Positions 6,502 through 14,385 of a DNA stretch of 18,236 nucleotides are shown in pieces; the first letter of the stretch is position 1, and the number at the start of each line of letters is the position of its first letter. The notes below the pieces were generated by a model. That model saw only the letters and a list, made by a program, of their open reading frames with translations, had not been told where the DNA came from and did not search any database. A program made the position numbers and the translations under genes. The DNA comes from CAZGOM01 sp964542875. GTDB taxonomy: Bacteria; Planctomycetota; Phycisphaerae; Phycisphaerales; Phycisphaeraceae. The stretch lies in NCBI GenBank assembly GCA_964542875.1, contig CAZIWA010000115.1, forward strand, positions 1 to 18,236, written 5' to 3'.

Positions 6502-7602
6502 TCAGGCTTTTTTGCCTTCTTCGCCGTAGGCTTCGACGATTTTCTGGACGAGGCTGTGGCGGACGATGTCGGTTTTTTCGAGGGTGACGAAGGAGATGCC
6601 GGGAACGTTTTTGAGGCGGCGCGCGGCGTCGACGAGGCCGGAGTCGCGCGGGTCTTCCAGGTCAACCTGGGAGACGTCGCCGGTGATGATCATTTTGCTG
6701 CCCTGGCCCAGGCGGGTGAGGAACATGAGCATCTGGGATTTTGTGGTGTTCTGGGCTTCGTCGAGGATGATGATGGCGTCGTTCAAGGTGCGGCCTCGCA
6801 TGAAGGCCAGGGGGCAGATTTCGATGATGTCGCAGGAGATGAAGCGCTGGACCTGGTCGTAGTCCATCATGTCGTGGAGGGCGTCCAGGAGGGGGCGCAG
6901 GTAGGGGTTGACCTTTTCCTGGAGGTCGCCGGGGAGGAAGCCGAGTTTTTCGCCTGCTTCGACGGCGGGGCGGACGAGGACGAGCTTACGGATTTCGCCT
7001 CGGCGGAGCATGGAGGTGGCGGCGGCGACGGCGAGGTAGGTTTTGCCGGTGCCGGCGGGGCCGGAGCAGAAGGTCATGTCGTGCTCCTGCATGGCCTTGA
7101 GGTAGCGGAGCTGGCCCTTGGTGAGAGCCCGGACCTGGCGGCCGCGGTGGTAGACATCGACGATGAGGTCTTCGGAGCCTTCGACGGGCTGCTGGCCCTG
7201 AGGGGCGCGGACGACGGTGCGGGGGGCGCGGTCGTAGTTCACGAGGGGGCGCGGGCCGACGGCGCGGCTGTTGCGGATGAGTTTGGGGTCGGAGAAGTCC
7301 ATGGCGCCGCCATCGGGCACGGTGTGGCCCAGGGCTTTGTTTCCGTGGGAGCTTTGGCTGATGGCGTCCAGGAGCTGTTCGCGGGTCATGGGGCGCTTCT
7401 GGTGGGCGGCGGCGGTGAGGGATTCAAGGACTTCCGCGGCCTGGCCGACGAGGGCGCTTTCGCCGGTGAGGCGGATGGAGCTTTCGCGCGCAGTGACAGT
7501 GACCCCGAGGGATTCCCGGATGATTTTGAGGTTGCGTTCATTGGCCCCGGTGATGGCAAGGCGTTCCTGGGCAGAGCTGGGGAGCGTGATGGTGATTTCC
7601 AT
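6502..7602 (-). CDS. phoH: PhoH-family ATPase
   Basis: PhoH-like proteins (YbeZ in E. coli) are cytoplasmic P-loop ATPases linked to RNA metabolism and ribosome quality control, often acting with the endoribonuclease YbeY. The product is 366 residues. Residues 1-70 look like a KH-like nucleic-acid-binding region (ITGANERNLKIIRESLGVTV). The ATPase core has Walker A GPAGTGKT (181-188), RPAVEAGEKLGFLPGD (211-226), Walker B IIILDEAQN (277-285) and the sensor-like MIITGDVSQVDL (304-315). ybeY, often the next gene, is not downstream here; that side is a repeat-filled gap. The start at 7602 gives MEITITLPS and has no Shine-Dalgarno site. Confidence in the family is high; the exact cellular role is inferred from homologues. 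Confidence 0.95.
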   Translation of the reverse strand: MEITITLPSSAQERLAITGANERNLKIIRESLGVTVTARESSIRLTGESALVGQAAEVLESLTAAAHQKRPMTREQLLDAISQSSHGNKALGHTVPDGGAMDFSDPKLIRNSRAVGPRPLVNYDRAPRTVVRAPQGQQPVEGSEDLIVDVYHRGRQVRALTKGQLRYLKAMQEHDMTFCSGPAGTGKTYLAVAAATSMLRRGEIRKLVLVRPAVEAGEKLGFLPGDLQEKVNPYLRPLLDALHDMMDYDQVQRFISCDIIEICPLAFMRGRTLNDAIIILDEAQNTTKSQMLMFLTRLGQGSKMIITGDVSQVDLEDPRDSGLVDAARRLKNVPGISFVTLEKTDIVRHSLVQKIVEAYGEEGKKA

Positions 7603-7659
7603 ATGCCAGAAGTTTAGGAGTGTTGGGGCGGAAAGGGAAGGGAGGCATGAATTCCGAGT

Positions 7660-7671
7660 TATGAATTATGA
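7660..7671 (-). promoter_or_regulatory. AT-rich motif upstream of phoH (possible promoter part)
   Basis: TATGAATTATGA lies 58-69 bp upstream of the phoH start and nearly matches 6006-6018 upstream of purD. Read on the phoH strand it is TCATAATTCATA, containing a CATAAT hexamer. No confident -35 is visible. Confidence 0.25.
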
Positions 7672-7737
7672 GTTGAAAAGGTGGGGAATGAAGGGGTTTT
7701 ACGGGTGGGTTGGCGTTGATGGGAGTGCAACGGGAAG

Positions 7738-7772
7738 GGGGACAGGTCCCTGAAGAAAGGGAACCTGTCCCC
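7738..7772. repeat. GGGGACAGGT-type hairpin repeat, copy 2
   Basis: GGGGACAGGT (7738-7747) pairs perfectly with ACCTGTCCCC (7763-7772) over 10 bp, and CCC/GGG extends the stem after one bulged A around a TGAAGAAA loop. It is 40 bp past the stop of the secreted-protein gene ending at 7813. Compared with copy 1 (6250-6285), the right arm has changed so that the mismatch there is repaired. Confidence 0.85.
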
Positions 7773-7812
7773 GGGGAGGTTTTGGGCGTGAGGTGGGAGA
7801 GAGAGCGGTGAG

Positions 7813-9768
7813 TTACTGGAGGCCTTTTTGGGCCCAGATGCCGGCGAGCTCGCTGGGGTCGGCGAGCTTGATGGACTGGCCGTTGGGGAGGTCGCGCTGG
7901 ACGAGGCGGCCGAGTTCGTCGTATCGGCTGACGATTTCGCGCTGTTCGGGCGAGGCGCGGGTGTAGATGGTGACGCCTTTGCCGGTGGGATGAGGAACGA
8001 CGCGTTCGGTTCTGAAGAAGATGTTGCCGGCCTGGGGGCTGTAGCAGTAGAAGCCGTAAACGCCGGGTTTATCGACCGGGAGTAGCCGCTGAATGACCAG
8101 GGACTGGACCTGGGTGAGATAGCCGACGGCGGGGGCGGTCCATTCGACGGAGTCTTCGCCGACGTTTGAGCGGCGGCTGACGAGGATGTTTTTGTTTTTG
8201 TTGTCGAAGGTGCCAGTTTCGGTCCAGTTGAGGGCCGGGGGTGGGGCGTCGTTGGTGGTGGTGGGGCGCACGACGCCCACGGGTTGGCGTGCGGGAGGCG
8301 TTGTGGGCGCGGAGCGGTTGGCAGGGTTGGAGGAGCGGGTCTGGCCCAGGCCGGGCGTGGCGGCGGTGGAGGTGATGGTTTTGGCGCGCTGTTCGGCGAG
8401 CTTGATGGACCAGGTTTCCTGGTTTTGATCGATGGGGTAGAAGAAGTCACTTTCGCTGACGAAGGGGATCTTGTCGCGGTAGGTGCGGGTTTCGATCTTG
8501 ACGCGGACGCCTTTTTGCTTGTTCTGCTCGTCAACGCCGTCGATCATGAGCATGTAGCCCACATCTTTGTCGCCTTCGAGGATGCGGAACCATTGCTTGC
8601 CGGGGTAGGCGAGGGGATCGGAGGGAAGCTTGCGGTTGGTGAGGACATCATCGCCGGCTTCGATGAGCTTTTTGCGCATCTGGGTCATCTGCGCTTCGCT
8701 CATGCATTTGAAGCTGGCGAGGAGGGATTCAAAGACGGGTTTGGTGGTGGTGAAGTCTTCCGCGGTGGTGCGGAGCTTGATGGAGAGGAAGGTTTTGGGA
8801 GAGAGGAGGATGATGGCTTCGCCGAGGATCATGGGCTGGAGGTTGTCTTTGCCGGCCTCGATGGTCTTTTTGGCGTTGACTTGTTTTTCGCCGTAGTAGT
8901 AGTAGGTGACGTAGGCGGGGAAGCCTTTTTCTTTGGGGACTTTAAGGGTGGGCTGGGTGGCCGCGGGCTGCGTGGCCGGCTGAGTGGCTGCGATGGGGGA
9001 GTTGTCGAGGTCTTTGAACATCCGGACGGAAGAGCAGGAGTAGCTGGCGGATTTTAAGAAGCGGACCTGCTGGTTGACGGCGACCTGGTTGACTTGTTTA
9101 ACGGTGACGAATTCTTCGCCGTCCAGGAGGGGGATGCTGACGGTTTTTTCGACTTTGCGGGTGCCGCGGCCCATTTTGTCGTAGGCGTTGCGGGCGGAAT
9201 CGTAGCGGTTGAGGTCGTACTCGTTGATGCCGCTGTATTTTTCATCCTGAGATTGGTCGGCGATGCGTGCTTTGGATTCCTGGGTGGAGCCTTGGACGGG
9301 GAGGATGGCGACGGTGATTTCGTATTTTTCAGGGAGGATGACGGCAGCGACGCGCTGGGGCGAGACGGTGGGGTCCAGGGTGCCGCCTGCGGGGACCTGA
9401 AAGCTGAGGCCGTAGGAGTATTCCTGCCAGATTTCGTTGGTGAGGAGCCTGGGGTTGCTTTCCAGTTCGCGCGGCGTGGCGAGGACGGGGGTGTCGAGAT
9501 TGGGGTCGCCGAGTTCATTTTCGACGGGGGCTTTGGAGGCCGGGTCGTTTGGGTTGGGTTTGGCGGGGGCGGGGGTGTTTGGATTGGTGCGGGGCTTGGG
9601 CGCGGTTTGGTTGGGGTTTGCGCCGGGCTGAACGGGATTGGCCCCGGGCTGCGGACGGTACTGCGCCCAAAGCGTTGCAGGATAAAGAGTTAACGAGACA
9701 ATAAGCGCCCAGGCGAGCGGGGTGCGGCTGGGGCGGGCTGAATGTCTGGCGGGAATTGAGTGTGGCAT
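7813..9768 (-). CDS. Large secreted protein of unknown function
   Basis: I do not recognise a known family. The 651-residue product starts with a Sec signal peptide: a basic N-region (ARHSARPSRTP), hydrophobic core (LAWALIVSLTLYP) and probable cleavage after ATLWA (A35/Q36). A Pro/Asn/Thr-rich stretch (about 37-80) follows, then globular sequence, an AATQPATQPAATQP linker, more globular sequence, a second Pro/Thr-rich linker, and a C-terminal domain with YDELGRLVQRDLPNG, which resembles a single YD/RHS-type repeat. It is likely periplasmic or surface exposed. I chose ATG 9768 rather than an in-frame ATG at 9939: the latter adds 57 low-complexity residues, overlaps the upstream gene and buries the signal peptide. 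It follows the DUF4126-like gene by 35 bp, so they probably form an operon. Confidence 0.8.
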   Translation of the reverse strand: MPHSIPARHSARPSRTPLAWALIVSLTLYPATLWAQYRPQPGANPVQPGANPNQTAPKPRTNPNTPAPAKPNPNDPASKAPVENELGDPNLDTPVLATPRELESNPRLLTNEIWQEYSYGLSFQVPAGGTLDPTVSPQRVAAVILPEKYEITVAILPVQGSTQESKARIADQSQDEKYSGINEYDLNRYDSARNAYDKMGRGTRKVEKTVSIPLLDGEEFVTVKQVNQVAVNQQVRFLKSASYSCSSVRMFKDLDNSPIAATQPATQPAATQPTLKVPKEKGFPAYVTYYYYGEKQVNAKKTIEAGKDNLQPMILGEAIILLSPKTFLSIKLRTTAEDFTTTKPVFESLLASFKCMSEAQMTQMRKKLIEAGDDVLTNRKLPSDPLAYPGKQWFRILEGDKDVGYMLMIDGVDEQNKQKGVRVKIETRTYRDKIPFVSESDFFYPIDQNQETWSIKLAEQRAKTITSTAATPGLGQTRSSNPANRSAPTTPPARQPVGVVRPTTTNDAPPPALNWTETGTFDNKNKNILVSRRSNVGEDSVEWTAPAVGYLTQVQSLVIQRLLPVDKPGVYGFYCYSPQAGNIFFRTERVVPHPTGKGVTIYTRASPEQREIVSRYDELGRLVQRDLPNGQSIKLADPSELAGIWAQKGLQ

Positions 9769-9803
9769 CGTCCTGGATTTTACGCCAATGCGGGGGGATT
9801 GGT

Positions 9804-10445
9804 TCAGGTGGGAGCTGCGGCGGGGGTTGGCATGGGCCGGGCTGAGGCGGGCTTGAGGGTGAGGCCGGGGATGAAGTGGAGGCCCTGGGCTTTGCGCTTT
9901 TGGTACCACTTGACGGAGAGCATGCCGATGAGGAGGCACAGGAGGAAGGCCAGGATAGGGGCGAGGATGACCAGCGCGGCCAGCAGGAAGGCGGCGATGG
10001 ATTCAAGGGCGGAGATGAAGGGATTGGCGATGCCGGCGGTGGCTGCGCTGGAGATGGAGCGGACGGTGAGGGAGCCGGCCTGGACGACGCCTGCGGCACC
10101 GCCGCCGGCGACGATGGCGAGGGTCCATTTGAGCATGGGGTCCATGCCGGTGATGAAGGAGGCGCTGAGGACGGAACCGGCGATGACGGCGCTGGGGGTG
10201 GTGAGGACGTCCAGAGCGTGATCAACCCAGGGGATGAGGTAGCCAAAAACCTCAACGATGGTGGCGATGGCGAAGACGGCCAGAGCGATATCCGACCCGA
10301 GCCAGGCGAAACTGGGGGCGACGGAGATGAGGCCGGCTTTAACGGCGATGGAGGAGAGGAGCATGGGAACGAAGACGCGGAAGCCGCAGGCGGCGCCGAG
10401 CCCGATGCCCAGGAAGAGTGCGATGGCGAGTTGATATGGAGTCAT
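9804..10445 (-). CDS. DUF4126-type integral membrane protein
   Basis: The 213-residue product is mostly hydrophobic and matches the DUF4126 pattern as I remember it: MTPYQLAIALFLGIGLGAACGFRVFVP at the N-terminus (the first 20 residues already show it), then a membrane segment near 50-70 with VEVFGYLIPWVDHALDVL, a glycine-rich AIVAGGGAAGVVQAG stretch, and a long C-terminal hydrophobic segment near 160-185 followed by basic KWYQKRKAQG. I count about five membrane segments. The function of the family is unknown. The frame extends upstream to 10574, but those 43 residues are Pro-rich and not family-like, so ATG 10445 is preferred. No Shine-Dalgarno site is visible. It probably heads a two-gene operon with the secreted protein downstream. 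Confidence 0.82.
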   Translation of the reverse strand: MTPYQLAIALFLGIGLGAACGFRVFVPMLLSSIAVKAGLISVAPSFAWLGSDIALAVFAIATIVEVFGYLIPWVDHALDVLTTPSAVIAGSVLSASFITGMDPMLKWTLAIVAGGGAAGVVQAGSLTVRSISSAATAGIANPFISALESIAAFLLAALVILAPILAFLLCLLIGMLSVKWYQKRKAQGLHFIPGLTLKPASARPMPTPAAAPT

Positions 10446-10983
10446 GGCGGTTTTACCGGAAGATTTTTCAAGATCGATGGTAGGCCAGAGAGGGGGGAGG
10501 GGCAAGGGTAAAAGGGGTGGATTCGCAGGTTTGGCAAAGGTGGAGGGAATGTTCGCGGGGATGGGGGTGGGCAAAGCATGGAAATATTAAATGTTGCGGC
10601 GCTGGGGTGCTCGGGTGACGGGGCTTAGAGAGAGTTCATACGAGTCAAGGCTGCCGCCGGATCATGCATGAATTCGCAGGATGGACACCGATATCTCGTT
10701 GCCGGGCATCCGACGCGGAGGAAAGACAAATGCTTGCGCTGAGGATGATTGGAGACTTTGGTCGTAAATAGTAGGGTTTTGATGGCAATAAATTGTCAAA
10801 ATTTAATTATTTGACATCGTGGGATTCGGGTTCATCCTTCAGTTTAGGTCTTGGGGGATGTTCGAGTCAGGCCTTGAGGGATCGTTGAAAACAAAAGCAT
10901 GGGTGCCATGACGCGCCGCGGGAAACCGAGGGCATTTCGTTTTGCCATTGCTTAATGAGCGAAATACTTACAGGAGTACGTGT
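10446..10983. other. Divergent intergenic region upstream of the Calx-beta gene
   Basis: These 538 bp separate the divergent starts at 10445 (minus) and 10984 (plus). I see no convincing gene. The stretch 10770-10816 is notably AT-rich and holds an inverted repeat (10794-10816) whose right arm contains a perfect TTGACA. The last 13 bp hold a good Shine-Dalgarno site, CAGGAG (10971-10976), 7 nt before ATG 10984. It probably carries promoters for both neighbours and leaves a plus-strand leader of roughly 140 nt. Confidence 0.6.
10794..10816. promoter_or_regulatory. Inverted repeat overlapping a -35-like TTGACA upstream of the Calx-beta gene
   Basis: TGTCAAA (10794-10800) and TTTGACA (10810-10816) are perfect 7-bp inverted arms around an AT-only 9-bp spacer. 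The right arm includes the consensus -35 hexamer TTGACA (10811-10816). The matching -10 position (10833-10839) reads CATCCTT and is poor. It may be an operator covering the promoter of the surface-protein gene, or simply an AT-rich palindrome. Confidence 0.4.
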
Positions 10984-13900
10984 ATGGACTTCACGAAGCG
11001 TGTTGCTGCTGTCATTGGGTTTGCGGGCCGGACAATCAAGCGCATGGGGGAGAAGAAGCGCTTGGGGGCGGGGGCTTCGCGGCCGGCAGTGGTGGAGGCG
11101 CTGGAGTCTCGCGAGATGATGTCCGCACCGGATCTGATGATCACGGCGATGACGGGCATTACGGGCGTGCTGGTGCCGGGGCAGACGATCACGGGAACGC
11201 TGACTGCACGCAACATTGCGCTGGCTGACGCGGCGGGGCCGACGGAAGCGCAGATCGTGCTTTCGGGCGACAAGATTTTCGGAAACGCCGATGACATTCT
11301 GATCGCCAATGTGGCGACGACGGGGCTGGGCGCGGGGAAGATGAGCATCAATCCCTTTTCGGCGAAGCTGGGGGAATTCGTGCCGGATGGGAAGTATTAC
11401 GTGATCGCGCGGGCGGACATCCACACGGGGGTGGTGGAGTTCAATGAAGAGAACAATGTGTTTGTCGGCGGCCAGGTGACCGTGGCGCGGTCGTCGATCA
11501 CTGTTTCGGGGCCGGTGACGAAGATCGCCGAGACGGGCGGGAAGGGATCGTTTGTGATCACCCGGGCGGGCGCACCGCTGACGGTGGATCTGGCTGTGCA
11601 TTTTGAGATGACGGGCACGGCGACGCGCGGATCGGACTATGTGCTGAAGGTGGGAGATGTGACGTTTGAGGGGGACGTGGTGACGATTCCGGCGAAGGCC
11701 GGGTCCGTGACGGTGCAGGTGTACACGATCGGGGATACGAGCATCGAGGGGGCGGAGACGATCGGGCTGGGAGTGCTGGGGAGCATGGCGACGCCGCCGA
11801 CGTATACGGTGAGCGAGACGAAGGGGAGCGCGTCGATCACGATCACCGACGATGAGCCGACGGTGAAGATGACGGCTTCGGCCACGAAGATGGGGGAAGA
11901 CGGTTTTGTGACGTTCACAGTAGCGCGGTCCGGCGGGTCCAACAAAGAAGCGCTGACGGTGTTTTTTGACACGTTTGCGCCTGATGGCGTGGTGCAGGAC
12001 AAGGACTACAAGCTGGTGGGGGCTGATGGCAAGACGCTGAGTGATTCGATTGTGATCGGGGCGAACCAGGCGCAGGTGACGTTCAAGGCGGTGGCAATCG
12101 AAGACTCGGAAATCGAAGGAAATGAAACGTTCGTGGTGCACCTGGCGCCTACGTTGACGTACTCGGTTGATCCCCTGAAGCATGAGGGGAAAGTGACGAT
12201 CATCGACAACGAGCCGACGGTGAAGCTGACGGCGTCGAGCATGAAGATGAATGAAGATGGATTCGTGACGTTCACGGTGGCGCGGTCCGGCGGGTCCAAC
12301 AAAGCGGCGCTGGCGGTGTATTTCGACACGGTCGGCAGCGCGACGCTGGGGGTGGACTACAAGTTCGTGGCGATGGACGGCAAGACAGACATCGTCGGCG
12401 GCATGGTGACTCTGGGGGCGAACCAGGCGCAGGTGATGTTCAAGGCGGTGGGGATGGATGACCAGGTGATCGAGGGGACCGAAGGGTTTGCGGTGCTGCT
12501 GGAGGCTGCGCCGGGAGCACCGACGTACTCGATTGATCCGCTGAACAATCAGACGCATACGTCAATCGCCGATAATGAACCGACTGTGAAGATTTCCGTG
12601 GCACCCAACAAAACCAGCGAAAGCAACGGGTCAGTGACGTTCACCGTGGCGCGAGGAGGGGTGGGCACCTCCAACAAGCTGCCGCTGGCGGTGGCGTTTA
12701 CGCCATCGGGAAGCGCAATCCAGGGGCTGGACTACAAACTGATGGCGGCCGACGGAAAAACGGAATTGACCAACACCGTGACGATCCCGGCCAATGCGGC
12801 GCAGGTGACGTTTAAAGCGGTGATCAAGGATGATGAGTTCATCGAGGGTGAAGAGAACTTCACATTGACGCTGGCGACGGCGATTGAAAATCCATCGTAT
12901 GTGGTGGATACGGGCAAGTTCTCGGCGAGCGTGGTGATCGCAGACAACGAGCCGGTGATTTCGCTCACGAGCACGACCACCAAGACTACGGAAACCAAGG
13001 GGTTTGCGACGTTCACGGTGATGCGCACGGGGGGATCGACCAAATCGCCCTTGACGGTGTTCCTGGAGGAGATGGGGAGCGCGACGCTGGACGCGGATTA
13101 TTCACTGGTGTCCAACGACGGGAAAGTGCCGCTGGGGAACACGGTGACGATTCCCGCAGGCGCGGCGCAGGTGATGTTCAAGGCGCTGATCACGGATGAC
13201 TCGAAGATCGAAGGGACGGAGAATTTCACGCTGAAAGTGGTGACCGGCGAAGGTGAGCCGACGTACACCGTGAACCCGACGAAGAACGAGGCCACGGTGA
13301 CGATTGCGGACAACGAGCCGACGGTGAGCGTGGTGGCGGTGAAGAACGCGTCGGAGACGTCCCCAACGGCCAACAAGGGGCAGTTTAAGTTCACGCGCAC
13401 GGGCGGGAATACCGGCAGTGCGCTGACATTGAGCTTCAACATCCTGAACTCAGGCGTCGGGGTGGCGCTGCTTGGCACGGACTACACGCTGAGCGCGACG
13501 CCGGCGAGCGCGAAGCTGACGACGGAAGGGAGCGGACCGATCACGGGAACGATCACCTTCGCCGCGGGTGTTTCGTCGGTGATGGTGGATGTGACGGCGA
13601 TCAGCGATTCGGTGCTGGGAGAAGGAACGGAGACGGTGGGGGTGGGCATCCTGGGCAGCGAAGCATTTGCACTGGAGGCGGGTAAGGCGACGGCGACGTT
13701 GACGATTTCGGATGGGAAGGCACCGCCGCCTGCGCCGGGGTCGCCGATGAGCGTGGGTCGGTTTGGGACTTCGGTCACGCTCACTTCCCACAGGACGGTT
13801 TCATCTTTTAGCGTGCCGATCCCGGGGCACCCGAACTTCAACCAAAGCGCGTACGACGGGAAGATTTCCTCCGATGGGCATACAGGCACTTTTGCCTACG

Positions 13901-14157
13901 CGGCGAGCACCGATACCGGTGTAAAGACGGATAAGCAGTTCTTGTTTTCGGCGTTCATCCTGGATGCGAAAGACGGGTTTTTAGGCGATTTTGGTGAAGA
14001 TGGCTTGATCCTGACGTTCACCGGATCGCGGCCGCCTTCGCTGGAGGGGAAGACGATTCAGTTCTTCCCGTCAGGGACGGCGGGAACGCTGGGAACGTTT
14101 GAGATCACGCCGATTTCAACGGATGTGAAAGTGACAGGGTCATTCAAACTCGTGTGA
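10984..14157 (+). CDS. Calx-beta repeat surface protein with LEPR-XLL-like N-terminus
   Basis: The product has 1057 residues. A basic N-terminus (MDFTKRVAAVIGFAGRTIKR) leads to EALESREMMSA (38-48), like the LEPR-XLL motif found at the start of many large planctomycete exported proteins. A CARDB-like domain follows (about 49-165), then six tandem Calx-beta domains (about 172-292, 293-411, 412-533, 534-657, 658-779, 780-911), each closing with a D-N/D-E-P-type boundary except the last (SDGK). Calx-beta domains are calcium-binding beta-sandwiches common in adhesins. The C-terminal 145 residues, after a Pro-rich hinge, are unrecognised. Repeats 2 and 3 are very similar at DNA level (357-bp offset), suggesting recent duplication. 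The start at 10984 has CAGGAG 7 nt upstream. It is probably surface-bound or secreted; adhesion is inferred. Confidence 0.88.
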   Translation: MDFTKRVAAVIGFAGRTIKRMGEKKRLGAGASRPAVVEALESREMMSAPDLMITAMTGITGVLVPGQTITGTLTARNIALADAAGPTEAQIVLSGDKIFGNADDILIANVATTGLGAGKMSINPFSAKLGEFVPDGKYYVIARADIHTGVVEFNEENNVFVGGQVTVARSSITVSGPVTKIAETGGKGSFVITRAGAPLTVDLAVHFEMTGTATRGSDYVLKVGDVTFEGDVVTIPAKAGSVTVQVYTIGDTSIEGAETIGLGVLGSMATPPTYTVSETKGSASITITDDEPTVKMTASATKMGEDGFVTFTVARSGGSNKEALTVFFDTFAPDGVVQDKDYKLVGADGKTLSDSIVIGANQAQVTFKAVAIEDSEIEGNETFVVHLAPTLTYSVDPLKHEGKVTIIDNEPTVKLTASSMKMNEDGFVTFTVARSGGSNKAALAVYFDTVGSATLGVDYKFVAMDGKTDIVGGMVTLGANQAQVMFKAVGMDDQVIEGTEGFAVLLEAAPGAPTYSIDPLNNQTHTSIADNEPTVKISVAPNKTSESNGSVTFTVARGGVGTSNKLPLAVAFTPSGSAIQGLDYKLMAADGKTELTNTVTIPANAAQVTFKAVIKDDEFIEGEENFTLTLATAIENPSYVVDTGKFSASVVIADNEPVISLTSTTTKTTETKGFATFTVMRTGGSTKSPLTVFLEEMGSATLDADYSLVSNDGKVPLGNTVTIPAGAAQVMFKALITDDSKIEGTENFTLKVVTGEGEPTYTVNPTKNEATVTIADNEPTVSVVAVKNASETSPTANKGQFKFTRTGGNTGSALTLSFNILNSGVGVALLGTDYTLSATPASAKLTTEGSGPITGTITFAAGVSSVMVDVTAISDSVLGEGTETVGVGILGSEAFALEAGKATATLTISDGKAPPPAPGSPMSVGRFGTSVTLTSHRTVSSFSVPIPGHPNFNQSAYDGKISSDGHTGTFAYAASTDTGVKTDKQFLFSAFILDAKDGFLGDFGEDGLILTFTGSRPPSLEGKTIQFFPSGTAGTLGTFEITPISTDVKVTGSFKLV
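11870..12600 (+). repeat. Recently duplicated Calx-beta units (DNA-level direct repeat)
   Basis: Units 2 and 3 of the gene share long near-identical blocks, for example GCGCGGTCCGGCGGGTCCAA starting at 11923 and again at 12280, an offset of 357 bp or 119 residues. The encoded FVTFTVARSGGSNK is identical in both. Other units share protein motifs but little DNA identity. Confidence 0.7.
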
Positions 14158-14182
14158 GGCTGAATTCGGATTAAGGGTTAAG

Positions 14183-14217
14183 GCGGCGCCGGAAGTGATT
14201 CCGGCGCCGCTGTTTTT
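14183..14217 (+). terminator. Intrinsic terminator of the Calx-beta gene
   Basis: GCGGCGCCGGAA (14183-14194) and TTCCGGCGCCGC (14199-14210) form a perfect 12-bp stem with the tetraloop GTGA. TGTTTTTT follows (14211-14218). It lies 25 bp after the stop and should insulate the downstream operon. Confidence 0.95.
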
Positions 14218-14249
14218 TGGGGGGGATGAGGGTTTTGTGGGGTGGTTGG

Positions 14250-14299
14250 CGTTGGCGCGAGCAAGACACAGCATTGCTTCGGGCCGTGCTGTGCCACCC
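14250..14299 (+). repeat. Dispersed 50-bp hairpin repeat, copy 3
   Basis: It matches 185-234 at 49 of 50 positions. CACAGCAT (14267-14274) pairs with GTGCTGTG (14286-14293), the single change giving a T-G wobble. The 5-prime module found with copies 1 and 2 is absent. It sits between the terminator at 14183 and the small gene at 14386. Confidence 0.9.
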
Positions 14300-14340
14300 C
14301 GGGTTGATTTGAATCGTTGTGTTGAGAGCGGACATGGCTT

Positions 14341-14356
14341 GCCAGCGTATACTGGC
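14341..14356 (+). promoter_or_regulatory. Possible -10 box inside a short palindrome upstream of the operon
   Basis: TATACT (14348-14353) lies within GCCAG-CGTATA-CTGGC, a 5-bp inverted repeat (14341-14356). It is 32 bp before ATG 14386. TTGAGA at 14322-14327 is a possible -35, but the 20-bp spacer is long. A promoter is needed here, because the previous unit is terminated at 14183-14217. Confidence 0.35.
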
Positions 14357-14385
14357 GCGGGCATCATTTTTGAGGATGAGAGCGT

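Noticed and set aside
6232..7617. 461-codon plus-strand open frame opposite phoH
   Set aside because: It is antisense to a well-supported phoH gene. Its translation is an acidic Gly/Asp/Glu/Val-rich string with no motif, as expected from reading C-ending codons backwards.
9769..9939. 57-residue N-terminal extension of the secreted protein
   Set aside because: It would put 57 Pro/His/Arg-rich residues before a good signal peptide and overlap the DUF4126-like gene, so ATG 9768 was chosen.
10446..10574. 43-residue N-terminal extension of the DUF4126-type protein
   Set aside because: The extension is Pro-rich and not membrane-like; the family-like sequence starts at ATG 10445.
10664..10771. 35-codon plus-strand frame (MHEFAGWTPISRCRASDAEE...) in the gap before the Calx-beta gene
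   Set aside because: No ribosome site, no recognisable motif and a length expected by chance.
10867..12558. 563-codon minus-strand frame opposite the Calx-beta gene
   Set aside because: The translation is Arg/His-rich without structure and opposes a clear repeat-domain gene; it arises from the G-rich sense strand.
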